Assembly: GCF_025426255.1 (NCBI RefSeq)
Contig: NZ_CP104861.1
Span: 4,945,001-5,009,000 of the forward strand
DNA: 64,000 nucleotides
Origin: Pseudomonas fragi
GTDB lineage: Bacteria > Pseudomonadota > Gammaproteobacteria > Pseudomonadales > Pseudomonadaceae
Reading direction: 5' to 3'
The notes below the pieces were generated by a model that did not search any database, was not told the DNA's origin, and saw nothing but the letters and a program-made list of their open reading frames with translations. Numbering within the stretch: position 1 is the first letter of the stretch; every line of letters starts with the position of its first letter. This document shows, in pieces, positions 51,014 to 59,786 of this stretch. A program made the position numbers and the translations under genes.

Positions 51014-52546
51014 TTACAGGCTTGGCAGAACGTGAGCAGGCAGCAGATCGTTCAGGCAACGAGTCGCCAGCAATTGCATGGCAATTTCGATATCCGGAGC
51101 GAAGAAGCGGTCTTTCTCATAGTGAGCGACCTTGCTGCGCAGGGTGGTGCGAGCGACTTCAAGCTTGGCCGAGGTTTTCAGGCCATCACGCAGGTCCAGA
51201 CCCTGGCACGCAGCCAGCCACTCGATTGCCAGTACACCGCGTACGTTTTCAGCCATTTCCCACAGACGCTTGCCAGCAGAAGGAGCCATCGAAACGTGGT
51301 CTTCCTGGTTGGCCGAGGTAGGAATGCTGTCAACGCTATGTGGGTGGGACAACGCCTTGTTCTCGCTGGCCAAGGCCGCAGCCGTTACCTGAGCGATCAT
51401 GAAACCGGAGTTGACGCCGCCATTGGCCACCAGGAACGGCGGCAATTGCGACATGTGCTTGTCCATCATCAACGAGATGCGGCGCTCGCTCAGCGAGCCG
51501 ATTTCGGCAATCGCCAACGCCATGTTGTCTGCAGCCATCGCTACCGGTTCGGCGTGGAAGTTACCGCCGGAGATCACGTCGCCCTGCTCGGCAAATACCA
51601 GCGGGTTATCCGACACCGCGTTGGCTTCAACGCCCAGCACTTCAGCCGCCTGACGGAACTGGGTCAGGCAGGCACCCATCACTTGTGGCTGGCAGCGCAG
51701 GGAGTACGGGTCTTGTACCTTGTCGCAGTTCTTGTGCGACTCGGACACTTCGCTGCTGGTACCCAGCAGGTCGCGATAAATCGCAGCAGCGTCGATTTGA
51801 CCGCGTTGACCGCGAGCAGCATGAATACGTGGATCGAACGGCGAACGCGAACCCAGCACCGCTTCAACCGTCAGGCCGCCGCACGCCATAGCGGCAGCAA
51901 ACAGGTCTTCGCCTTCAAACAGACCGCGCAGGGCGTAGGCTGTCGATACTTGAGTACCGTTGAGCAGCGCCAGACCTTCTTTGGCAGCCAGAGTCAGCGG
52001 TTCAAGACCGGCTTGCTTCAAGGCAGTGACTGCATCGAGCCACTCGCCTTTGTAACGTGCCTTGCCTTCGCCCAACAGCACCAGTGACATATGCGCCAAC
52101 GGCGCCAGGTCGCCCGACGCGCCCACTGAACCTTTAAGCGGGATGTGCGGGTAAACCTCGGCATTGATCAGCGTGATCAAGGCGTCGATCACTACGCGGC
52201 GAATCCCGGAGAAACCACGGCTCAGGCTGTTGACCTTGAGCACCATGATCAGGCGCACCAGATCATCGCTGATCGGCTCGCCGATACCGGCTGCGTGGGA
52301 CAGCACCAGAGAACGCTGGAGGTTTTCCAGGTCTTCGCTGGCAATTTTTGTCGAAGCCAGCAGACCGAAACCTGTGTTGATGCCGTAGGTGGTGCGGTTT
52401 TCGGCAAGGATCTGCTCAACGCACGCCACACTGGCATCGATCTGCGCCGAAGCACTCTCGTCCAGGCTGAGGGTAACCGGCTGCTGATAAATGTCACGCA
52501 GTTGGGCAAGGCTCAGTTGGCCGGGGATCAGGTTTAACTCAAGCAC
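51014..52546 (-). CDS. hutH: Histidine ammonia-lyase
   Basis: HutH removes ammonia from histidine to give urocanate. The 510-residue protein has the Ala143-Ser144-Gly145 tripeptide (GSVGASGDLAPLAHM) that cyclises to the MIO electrophile, the YGINTGFG loop with the catalytic Tyr, and the QEDHVSM stretch. It follows hutU by 117 bases containing a REP pair. A single hutH is present, whereas some pseudomonads carry two paralogues. Confidence 0.96.
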   Translation of the reverse strand: MLELNLIPGQLSLAQLRDIYQQPVTLSLDESASAQIDASVACVEQILAENRTTYGINTGFGLLASTKIASEDLENLQRSLVLSHAAGIGEPISDDLVRLIMVLKVNSLSRGFSGIRRVVIDALITLINAEVYPHIPLKGSVGASGDLAPLAHMSLVLLGEGKARYKGEWLDAVTALKQAGLEPLTLAAKEGLALLNGTQVSTAYALRGLFEGEDLFAAAMACGGLTVEAVLGSRSPFDPRIHAARGQRGQIDAAAIYRDLLGTSSEVSESHKNCDKVQDPYSLRCQPQVMGACLTQFRQAAEVLGVEANAVSDNPLVFAEQGDVISGGNFHAEPVAMAADNMALAIAEIGSLSERRISLMMDKHMSQLPPFLVANGGVNSGFMIAQVTAAALASENKALSHPHSVDSIPTSANQEDHVSMAPSAGKRLWEMAENVRGVLAIEWLAACQGLDLRDGLKTSAKLEVARTTLRSKVAHYEKDRFFAPDIEIAMQLLATRCLNDLLPAHVLPSL

Positions 52547-52597
52547 GTTAATACTCCTTCACGCGTGTAACCGAAATTATAGAAATCTTTAGCAACC

Positions 52598-52652
52598 TTG
52601 TGGGAGCGAGCCTGCTCGCGAAGGTCGTTCGCGAGCAGGCTCGCTCCCACAG
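52598..52652. repeat. REP pair, family 1 (tight)
   Basis: Inverted GGGAGCGAGCCTGCTCGCGA units with only a few bases between them form a near-perfect hairpin of about 25 bp between hutU and hutH, within one transcription direction. Confidence 0.85.
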
Positions 52653-52662
52653 AAGACCAGTG

Positions 52663-54360
52663 TCAGCCGTTGATCATCGGCAGGTTCAAGCCCTGCTCGT
52701 TGGCGCAATCGATGGCAATGTCGTAGCCCGCATCGGCGTGACGCATCACACCAGTCGCCGGGTCGTTGTGCAGAACACGAGCGATGCGCTCAGCCGCTTC
52801 GTCGGTGCCGTCACATACGATTACCATCCCCGAATGCTGCGAGAAGCCCATGCCAACGCCGCCGCCGTGGTGCAAGGAGACCCAGGTCGCGCCGCTCGCG
52901 GTGTTCAGCAAAGCGTTGAGCAGTGGCCAGTCGGACACGGCGTCCGAGCCGTCTTTCATCGATTCGGTTTCGCGGTTCGGGCTGGAGACCGAGCCGGAGT
53001 CCAGGTGGTCACGACCGATCACGATCGGCGCTTTCAGCTCGCCGCTGCGCACCATTTCGTTGAACGCCAGGCCCAGCTTGGCGCGCTGGCCCAGGCCAAC
53101 CCAGCAGATACGTGCCGGCAAGCCCTGGAAGCTGATGCGCTCGCGGGCCATGTCCAGCCAGTTGTGCAGGTGGGCGTCGTCGGCGATCAGCTCTTTAACC
53201 TTGGCGTCGGTTTTGTAGATATCTTCCGGATCACCCGACAGCGCGACCCAACGGAATGGACCTACACCACGGCAGAACAGTGGGCGGATATACGCGGGTA
53301 CAAAGCCCGGGAAGTCGAAAGCGTTTTCGACGCCAACTTCCTTGGCCATCTGACGGATGTTGTTGCCGTAGTCGAAGGTTGGAACACCCGCCTTCTGGAA
53401 CGCCAGCATGGCTTCTACGTGTTCGCCCATCGAGGCTTTGGCGGCTTTGACCACGGCGGCCGGATCAGTCACAGCGCGGTCGCGGTACTGCTCCCAGGTC
53501 CAGCCTTTAGGCAGGTAGCCGTTCAGCGGGTCGTGGGCGCTGGTCTGGTCGGTGACCATGTCCGGGCGTACGCCACGGCGGACCATTTCTGGCAACAGCT
53601 CTGCAGCGTTGCCGCACAGAGCGATGGAAATCGCCTTGCCTTCAGCGGTGTATTTAGCGATACGGGCCAGCGCGTCATCCAGATCCGCGGCTTGTTCGTC
53701 GACATAACGAGTGGCCAGACGGAAATCGATGCGGCTTTGCTGGCATTCGATGTTCAGCGAGCAAGCACCAGCCAGAGTTGCAGCCAACGGCTGCGCGCCG
53801 CCCATGCCACCCAGACCGGCGGTCAGTACCCATTTACCGACCAGGCTGCCGTTGTAGTGCTGGCGACCGGCTTCGACGAAGGTTTCGTAAGTGCCCTGCA
53901 CGATGCCCTGGCTGCCGATGTAGATCCAGCTGCCCGCAGTCATCTGGCCGTACATGGCCAAGCCTTTGGCGTCGAGTTCGTTGAAGTGCTCCCACGTGGC
54001 CCAGTGCGGCACCAGGTTGGAGTTGGCGATCAGAACCCGTGGCGCGTTGCTGTGGGTTTTGAACACGCCGACCGGCTTGCCCGATTGCACCAGCAGGGTT
54101 TCGTCATCGTTGAGGTTGGTCAGGCTTTCGACGATTTTGTCGTAGCACTCCCAGTTCCGCGCTGCCCGGCCAATACCGCCATACACCACCAGTTCGGTCG
54201 GGTTCTCGGCCACTTGCGGATCGAGGTTGTTCATCAGCATCCGCAGTGGAGCTTCAGTCATCCAGCTTTTGGCTGTGAGCTGTGTACCACGGGCGGCGCG
54301 GATCTCACCATCACGGTGACGGGTGAACGAAGCAGGCGATTTTGGGGTAGTTGAAGTCAC
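52663..54360 (-). CDS. hutU: Urocanate hydratase
   Basis: HutU adds water to urocanate to form imidazolonepropionate using tightly bound NAD as electrophile. The start is the GTG at 54360 (read MTSTTPKSPASF), with AGGAG seven bases upstream, giving 565 residues. Family features are YGGIGRAARNWECYD, the NAD-binding GLGGMGGAQP and the catalytic-Asp region VIGRDHLDSGSVSSP. It is the first gene of the hutU-H-T-I-G run, with a HutC-type box upstream. Confidence 0.96.
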   Translation of the reverse strand: MTSTTPKSPASFTRHRDGEIRAARGTQLTAKSWMTEAPLRMLMNNLDPQVAENPTELVVYGGIGRAARNWECYDKIVESLTNLNDDETLLVQSGKPVGVFKTHSNAPRVLIANSNLVPHWATWEHFNELDAKGLAMYGQMTAGSWIYIGSQGIVQGTYETFVEAGRQHYNGSLVGKWVLTAGLGGMGGAQPLAATLAGACSLNIECQQSRIDFRLATRYVDEQAADLDDALARIAKYTAEGKAISIALCGNAAELLPEMVRRGVRPDMVTDQTSAHDPLNGYLPKGWTWEQYRDRAVTDPAAVVKAAKASMGEHVEAMLAFQKAGVPTFDYGNNIRQMAKEVGVENAFDFPGFVPAYIRPLFCRGVGPFRWVALSGDPEDIYKTDAKVKELIADDAHLHNWLDMARERISFQGLPARICWVGLGQRAKLGLAFNEMVRSGELKAPIVIGRDHLDSGSVSSPNRETESMKDGSDAVSDWPLLNALLNTASGATWVSLHHGGGVGMGFSQHSGMVIVCDGTDEAAERIARVLHNDPATGVMRHADAGYDIAIDCANEQGLNLPMING

Positions 54361-54425
54361 GGGTAACTCCTCAGCGTTGGGCAGATGCGTCGGGTGTGAG
54401 AAGAGGATCGACGCACACTTATGTA

Positions 54426-54439
54426 CTTGTACATACAAG
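54426..54439. promoter_or_regulatory. Probable HutC operator upstream of hutU
   Basis: CTTGTA-CA-TACAAG is a 14-bp palindrome 66 bases before the hutU start. It has the TGTA-N2-TACA form known for HutC repressors, which are released by urocanate. The same half-sites recur between hutC and hutF. Confidence 0.75.
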
Positions 54440-54629
54440 CATATGCAAGTTAGCGGCCAATCTGCAAATTTTCGCCATGAAAAATCTGCAAGCCCCGTAA
54501 ATAAAGGCGCGCAGATGCGAGAGAAGTTCTATGGGGGGGAGGGAAAAATTTGTAGGAGGTGTTACGAAAGCAGAATTGTGCGCTGAATTGGGGCGTTAGG
54601 TAACAGAGAACGGAAACATCACTGCTTTA

Positions 54630-54734
54630 TGTAGCCGCTGCCGCAGGCTGCGATTGGGCGCGAAGCGGCCCCTGCCCTGACTATTGAAGGCAAAGGCCCT
54701 TCGGTCCTTATCGCAGCCTGCGGCAGCGGCTACA
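54630..54734. repeat. Inverted repeat, family 2
   Basis: Arms TGTAGCCGCTGCCGCAGGCT and its complement are perfectly paired over about 25 bases around a 55-base centre, three bases past the hutD stop on the minus strand. It may act as the 3' end of hutCD. Confidence 0.85.
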
Positions 54735-54736
54735 CG

Positions 54737-55315
54737 CTAGACCGGCGTTAACTCGATCACACAGCACAACCCGGTCACAGTGATTTCCAGCAACTGGCGA
54801 TTGCCGCTCAATTGCAGGCAGTCGTAACGGCCCAGATGTTCGTGGCTGGTGTTACCCAGGCTCACATGCGTTTGTTCACCCGCACCAAACACCAACAGCG
54901 TATGCGCCGAGCTGAACAGGCGCTGCGGGGTTGTCGCGTGCAGCCATTGCAGGCGTGCCGCATAGCGATGGGGGGCGTAGATCAGATTGAAGTCGCGGAT
55001 TGGCCCATCAATCAGGGTGCAGGTGACGGCGCTTTCACCCCGGAACGCAAACGCATCGAACGGTAACAATCCTCGGGTGCTTACGCCGTCGACTTTCAGG
55101 TTCATCCCCGCGCCTTGCAGCACGCTGATAACCCGCTGATAACCGTCGAAACGCGAAAAACCGCCAGACTCGCCAATATCGGCAATCGACAGGCGCCAGC
55201 CAAAACCTTCAAGACCCTCGCCCGCGTCACGGGTGATCTCTTCGGTGCTGCCGCCGCCGTTTTTCCACGGCATGCGCGGGTAATCGGCGGCGCGTAAAAC
55301 AACGGTCTGGCTCAT
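54737..55315 (-). CDS. hutD: HutD family protein
   Basis: A 192-residue cupin-fold protein starting MSQTVVLRAADYPRMPWKNG, with the family signature PWKNGGGSTEEI and a second cupin half from about residue 95. HutD has been proposed as a governor that limits hut expression when urocanate is high; the biochemical basis is not settled. Its ATG overlaps the hutC stop by four bases, so the repressor and HutD are made together. Confidence 0.92.
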   Translation of the reverse strand: MSQTVVLRAADYPRMPWKNGGGSTEEITRDAGEGLEGFGWRLSIADIGESGGFSRFDGYQRVISVLQGAGMNLKVDGVSTRGLLPFDAFAFRGESAVTCTLIDGPIRDFNLIYAPHRYAARLQWLHATTPQRLFSSAHTLLVFGAGEQTHVSLGNTSHEHLGRYDCLQLSGNRQLLEITVTGLCCVIELTPV

Positions 55316-56061
55316 TTATTGAAACGTCCTTCGAGGCGGTGACGGGAACCCGGGTGGATCAAGCGGGCGGCGGTAACAGGCTGACGACCCGACCAGGTGC
55401 GGCGGCGAATCAGCAGGCACGGCTCACCGGGCTCGATTTGCAGTAATTTGCATTCTTTAGGGTCAGCCAGAATCGCTTCAACCACGTGCTCGCCTTCGGT
55501 CAGTGGTGCAACCTGAGACAGATAGGCGTAAGGCGTTTGCAGGGTGAAATCCTGCTTAAGGTAGTCCGGTGCCACCAGCGCATTGACGAAACGGTCTTCA
55601 ATTTGCACGGCAATCCCGTTCTCGTAGTGCACGATCAGCGAATGAAAGACTTTCTGCCCTTCACGCATGTCGAGCACGGCGGCGCGTTCGGAACCGGCCA
55701 TCTCTTCGCCCAGACTGATCACCTTGCAGGTGTGTTTATGCCCACGAGCAGCGATCTCATCGGCAATGTTGTTGACTTCAAACAGCGCGGACTGAGTCTT
55801 GGGCTCGGCCACAAAAGTACCGACGCCCTGCATGCGCACCAGTAAACCGTCGGCGGTCATTTCACGCAGCGCACGGTTAATGGTCATGCGACTGAAGCCC
55901 AATTGGGTCACCAGCTCGCTTTCAGAAGGCACACGGTAATGCGGCGGCCAGTTCCCACTCTGGATTTGCGCAGTGATCATTTGCTTTACGCGGGCGTAAA
56001 GCGGGGCCGGGCTATCGCCCATGTGGGCGGCCAGCGGGGACACGACAGGCGGAGTCGACAC
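55312..56061 (-). CDS. hutC: Histidine utilisation repressor
   Basis: HutC is a GntR-family (HutC/FarR subfamily) repressor inactivated by urocanate. From the GTG at 56061 (read MSTPPVVSPL), with AAGGA upstream, it is 249 residues. It has a winged-helix N-terminus (YRVPSESELVTQLGFSRMTINRALREM, about 45-71) and a C-terminal UTRA effector domain from about 100. The open frame continues 95 codons upstream, but that stretch overlaps hutF and is spurious. It is first in hutC-hutD, diverging from hutF. Confidence 0.95.
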   Translation of the reverse strand: MSTPPVVSPLAAHMGDSPAPLYARVKQMITAQIQSGNWPPHYRVPSESELVTQLGFSRMTINRALREMTADGLLVRMQGVGTFVAEPKTQSALFEVNNIADEIAARGHKHTCKVISLGEEMAGSERAAVLDMREGQKVFHSLIVHYENGIAVQIEDRFVNALVAPDYLKQDFTLQTPYAYLSQVAPLTEGEHVVEAILADPKECKLLQIEPGEPCLLIRRRTWSGRQPVTAARLIHPGSRHRLEGRFNK

Positions 56062-56131
56062 AGGCAATCCTTGTTCATGAGTTAAGTGGCGTAGCTTGCC
56101 GGAGTTTACCGAGCAGGCAAACGTCTGTATA

Positions 56132-56141
56132 TGTATATACA
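56132..56141. promoter_or_regulatory. Probable HutC operator between hutC and hutF
   Basis: The perfect palindrome TGTATATACA lies 28 bases before the hutF ATG and about 70 before the hutC start, well placed to repress both. A related half-site (CTGTATA) abuts its left side. Confidence 0.65.
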
Positions 56142-56168
56142 AATTACAAGCAATGGGGTACCGAACCG

Positions 56169-57533
56169 ATGTCCGTCTTCTTTGCCGAGCGTGCGCTGCT
56201 ACCCACAGGCTGGGCTGCCAATGTCCGAATCGAGGTCGGTGCCGATGGCCACCTGACCCGGGTTCAAGCCAATGCCGACGCGCACGGCGCCGAACGCCTG
56301 AGCGGGCCACTGCTGCCGGGCATGCCGAATCTGCACTCCCACGCATTCCAACGGGCCATGGCCGGTTTGGCCGAAGTGGCGGGCAACCCCAATGACAGTT
56401 TCTGGACCTGGCGCGATTTGATGTATCGGCTCGTCGGAAAAATAAGCCCCGAGCAGCTCGGTGTTATTGCCCGTCAGTTGTACATTGAAATGCTCAAGGC
56501 AGGTTACACCTCGGTCGCCGAATTCCATTATGTACACCACGATCTGTCGGGCCAGCCTTATGCCAATCCGGCAGAACTGGCGTTGCGCATCAGCGAAGCG
56601 GCGCGCTCGACCGGCATTGGCCTGACCCTGTTGCCGGTGCTTTACAGCCACTCGGGCTTTGGCGGCCAAGCACCCAATGACGGCCAGCGGCGCTTTATCA
56701 ACAGCACCGAGCAATATCTGAAATTGCAGCAGCAGTTGCAGCCGCTGCTGGCGCAACAACCTGCGCAAGCCTTGGGCCTGTGTTTTCACTCGCTGCGCGC
56801 CGTTACCCCCGAGCAAATCCACGAAGTCTTGCGCGCCAGCGACACGACTTGCCCGGTTCATATCCATATCGCCGAGCAACAAAAGGAAGTCGACGACTGC
56901 CTGAGCTGGAGCGGCAAGCGGCCGATCCAGTGGCTATACGACAATGTCGAGGTCGATCAGCGCTGGTGCTTGGTGCATGCGACCCACGCCAACGCCGCTG
57001 AAGTTCAGCTTATGGCGCAAAGCCAGGCCGTAGCCGGGCTCTGCCTGACCACAGAAGCCAACCTGGGTGACGGTATTTTCCCGGCGGTGGACTTCCTTGC
57101 TCAAGGCGGGCGCATGGGTATCGGCTCGGACAGCCATGTGTCGCTGAGTGTGGTTGAAGAACTTCGCTGGCTGGAATACGGCCAGCGCTTGCGTGATCAA
57201 CGCCGTAACCGGATGTATCGCAGCGACCAACCGATGGTCGGGCGCACGCTGTACGACGCGGCGCTGGTGGGTGGTGCCCAAGCGATGGGGCAGGCGGTTG
57301 CCGGATTGGCCGTGGGCCAGCGCGCCGACTGGCTGGTGCTTGACGGTAACGACCCGTACCTGGCCACCGCCAAGGACGACGCGATTCTTAACCGCTGGTT
57401 GTTTGCGGGCGGCGATCGTCAGGTGCGCGACGTGCTGGTCAATGGCCAGTGGGTGGTGCGTGATGGTCATCACGCCGATGAAGAAGCCAGTTGCCGCGAC
57501 TTCACCCGGGTGCTGCGCGAGCTGTTGGGTTAA
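56169..57533 (+). CDS. hutF: Formimidoylglutamate deiminase
   Basis: HutF hydrolyses N-formimidoyl-L-glutamate to N-formyl-L-glutamate and ammonia, the step that defines the five-step pathway. The 454-residue amidohydrolase has zinc ligands His56/His58 (NLHSHAF), a third His in HIHIAEQ, the VHATHA segment and the catalytic Asp in GSDSHVS. It diverges from hutC across the operator at 56132 and ends before a tight REP hairpin that may be its terminator. Confidence 0.94.
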   Translation: MSVFFAERALLPTGWAANVRIEVGADGHLTRVQANADAHGAERLSGPLLPGMPNLHSHAFQRAMAGLAEVAGNPNDSFWTWRDLMYRLVGKISPEQLGVIARQLYIEMLKAGYTSVAEFHYVHHDLSGQPYANPAELALRISEAARSTGIGLTLLPVLYSHSGFGGQAPNDGQRRFINSTEQYLKLQQQLQPLLAQQPAQALGLCFHSLRAVTPEQIHEVLRASDTTCPVHIHIAEQQKEVDDCLSWSGKRPIQWLYDNVEVDQRWCLVHATHANAAEVQLMAQSQAVAGLCLTTEANLGDGIFPAVDFLAQGGRMGIGSDSHVSLSVVEELRWLEYGQRLRDQRRNRMYRSDQPMVGRTLYDAALVGGAQAMGQAVAGLAVGQRADWLVLDGNDPYLATAKDDAILNRWLFAGGDRQVRDVLVNGQWVVRDGHHADEEASCRDFTRVLRELLG

Positions 57534-57564
57534 CCCCTGCGACAACGGTTACAAAGAAACTAAC

Positions 57565-57616
57565 CGTGGGAACGAGCCTGCTCGCGAAGCCCGTTCGCGA
57601 GCAGGCTCGTTCCCAC
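57565..57616. repeat. REP pair, family 1 (tight, perfect)
   Basis: Two perfectly complementary arms (core GGGAACGAGCCTGCTCGCGA) with a 6-base loop form a 23-bp stem between convergent hutF and recQ-like genes. The core carries an A for G change shared by both arms, so they evolved together. Confidence 0.85.
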
Positions 57617-57645
57617 TGGGGATACCTTGGCCGGCAACAGCGTAT

Positions 57646-59583
57646 CTACAAGGAAAGCATTTCCTTCGCGGCCCATTCCCGCACCTGGGCATAGGGGTAG
57701 TTTTCCAATGCCGCAAACCCCGCAATGGCGCGCGCTTTCATCTTGGTGAACATCGGCACACTGATCCCGCATAAAAAACGGGTCAGGCGTTCTGCCGGGG
57801 GATAACTTCCCGTGTACTCCTGATGCCTGTGGATAAAAGCGCCACATAACGCTTCGAAGTTCTTATCCACAAGCGGCGACAGTGCAGGCGGCTCCGGCAA
57901 GTGAGCTACCTGCCCTGCGCACACCGAACAATGCCCGCAATGCTGCGGTGCCTGTTCGTCGCCAAAGTACTGCGCCAGCCGATAGCTCAGGCAAGTTTCA
58001 CTGGCGAACAACGCCAGCATCGCGTGAATACGCACAATCTCGCCACGCTCGTGGGCAGTGAAGTAAGCATGCAACTCCTGGCTCAGCGCCTGGGCATCAA
58101 AATCGCTCACCAACAGGCTGTAGACCTCAGTCATCTGCTTGCTTTCAAGCTCGATCCAGCCCTTCTCCTGAAAGTAATCCAGCGCTTTGACCACCCGATT
58201 GCGGTCGGCCTGATGGTGGCTGTACAACGCGTCGAAATTCACCGTGGCCCAGGTTCTCGCACGGCTGGAAGTCTGGATGATGGCCGAGACGAACTGCTGG
58301 CGCTCGCCCTCGAACCTGGCCAGCAGTACTTCGGGCTCGATCAAAAACTTGAAGCGATACTCCGCAAAATAGGCATAGCGCGGAGCAATCAGACCACGCA
58401 GTTCCAGTTGCACCAACAAGGTTTTGAGCGGTAACTGACGAATATTGCTCTGATCAGACAACGGCAGAAGCATGAACTCCCACTGCCCTTCAGGTATCGC
58501 CCCACGCAGTTCATCAAGCACGCAGCGAATGCCTTGCAGCTCGGGCGTATCGCCGTACACAAAGTTTTCCAGCACGTTGAGGCTGTCGCGGTTGGCCAGC
58601 ACCAGACATTCGGACGGCTGACCATCACGCCCGGCGCGGCCGATTTCCTGGCTGTAGTTTTCAATCGACTTGGGCAAGTCAAAATGCACCACGTTGCGGA
58701 TGTCGCTTTTATCAATGCCCATCCCAAAGGCAATGGTGGCGACGATGCAATTCAACTGCCCGCTCATAAACTGGCGCTGAATGCCCTCACGTTGATCGTG
58801 GGGCAAACCGGCGTGATAGGCGTTGGCACTGATCCCGTGCTGGTTGAGGTGCTGAGCGATCTGCTCAGCGGTCCTTTGCAGCGTGACGTACACGATGCTG
58901 GGCTGGCCAATGCGCTGGCCCATCCACTGCACCAGGCGCTCGCGCTTGGTCGCGCCGCTGACCGGCTCAACCCATAAGTTGAGGTTGGCGCGATAGAAAC
59001 CGGTGGTAATGACATCCGCCTCGGCAATCGCGAATTTGGCCTGCATATCCGCGATTACATTGGGCGTAGCTGTAGCCGTAAGCAGCAAGGCCTGCGGGAT
59101 ATTGAACTGACGCTGGTAGTCCGGGAGCTTCAGGTAGTCCGGGCGAAAATTGTGCCCCCACTCGGAAATACAGTGCGCTTCATCCACCACCAGCAACGAA
59201 ACCGGCACCTGCTGCAAGAAGTTACGAAAACGTTCGTTCTTGAGGCGCTCAACCGAGATCATCAAAATCTTCAACTCACCCGTTTTCGCCCGAGCCATGA
59301 CTGCACTTGCGTCATCACGGCTTTGCGCCGAATCAATGCTGGCCGCCGCAATCCCGTGGCGTTGCAAAAACGCCAACTGATCTTGCATCAGGGCTAACAG
59401 GGGCGAGACCACCAGTGTCAGGTGCGGCAATAACAGGGCCGGCAGTTGGTAACACAACGACTTGCCCGAACCCGTCGGAAAAATCGCCGCCGCCGAACGC
59501 CCAGCCAGAACAGCACTGATCGCCGCTTCTTGCCCGGCACGAAACTGTGGGTAACCGAAAACCTGTTCCAGGGTGTTGTGCAT
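57646..59583 (-). CDS. recQ: RecQ-family ATP-dependent DNA helicase
   Basis: A 645-residue 3'-5' superfamily 2 helicase that unwinds recombination and fork intermediates. From ATG 59583 (MHNTLEQVFGYPQFRAGQ, GGAG upstream) it shows motif 0 (FGYPQFRAGQ), Walker A PTGSGKS at 36-42, DEAH near 134 with the aromatic-rich loop, motif VI QEIGRAGRDG, and the RecQ zinc-binding cysteines at about 537-557 (CLSYRLAQYFG, HCGHCSVC). The C-terminal region after the zinc and winged-helix parts does not look like an HRDC domain, so it may be the second, non-canonical RecQ type of pseudomonads. Confidence 0.88.
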   Translation of the reverse strand: MHNTLEQVFGYPQFRAGQEAAISAVLAGRSAAAIFPTGSGKSLCYQLPALLLPHLTLVVSPLLALMQDQLAFLQRHGIAAASIDSAQSRDDASAVMARAKTGELKILMISVERLKNERFRNFLQQVPVSLLVVDEAHCISEWGHNFRPDYLKLPDYQRQFNIPQALLLTATATPNVIADMQAKFAIAEADVITTGFYRANLNLWVEPVSGATKRERLVQWMGQRIGQPSIVYVTLQRTAEQIAQHLNQHGISANAYHAGLPHDQREGIQRQFMSGQLNCIVATIAFGMGIDKSDIRNVVHFDLPKSIENYSQEIGRAGRDGQPSECLVLANRDSLNVLENFVYGDTPELQGIRCVLDELRGAIPEGQWEFMLLPLSDQSNIRQLPLKTLLVQLELRGLIAPRYAYFAEYRFKFLIEPEVLLARFEGERQQFVSAIIQTSSRARTWATVNFDALYSHHQADRNRVVKALDYFQEKGWIELESKQMTEVYSLLVSDFDAQALSQELHAYFTAHERGEIVRIHAMLALFASETCLSYRLAQYFGDEQAPQHCGHCSVCAGQVAHLPEPPALSPLVDKNFEALCGAFIHRHQEYTGSYPPAERLTRFLCGISVPMFTKMKARAIAGFAALENYPYAQVREWAAKEMLSL

Positions 59584-59751
59584 CACTGTCACTCCATTGA
59601 CCACTGCAAAGCGCAAAACTCTAACGCGGGGGTTGCAGCTGATCGAGAAAAGGTCGGGGGCAAATTGAGAGGGGATGATACAGGGCCGGGCCAGAATGCC
59701 TTGAACAACCCTTTGTCAGGAGAAAACGCAAAGTTTGGCAACAACTGGATT

Positions 59752-59780
59752 TTGCCAGTAGTATTTATTGTACATACGAT
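59752..59780 (+). promoter_or_regulatory. Promoter of the brnTA operon
   Basis: TTGCCA (59752-59757), a 17-bp spacer and TACGAT (59775-59780) form a sigma-70 promoter. Its start point would fall at or next to the brnT ATG at 59787, suggesting a leaderless message; no ribosome site is visible. Confidence 0.55.
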
Positions 59781-59786
59781 ATATTG

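Larger units (their letters stand above)
54361..54736. other. 376-base gap between hutU and hutD
   Basis: No gene seen. The left part (to about 54480) is the hutU leader and promoter region with the palindrome at 54426-54439. The middle (54480-54625) is A/G-rich with no recognised element. The right part is a family 2 inverted repeat at 54630-54734, close to the hutD stop. An AGGAGG-like motif near 54554 has no convincing frame after it. Confidence 0.5.

Noticed and set aside
56062..56346. An N-terminal extension of hutC
   Set aside because: It overlaps hutF and the operator region; the GTG at 56061 has a ribosome site and matches family length.
318..57616. The recurrent inverted repeats as a CRISPR array
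   Set aside because: They are scattered singly or in inverted pairs kilobases apart, not direct repeats with regular spacers.
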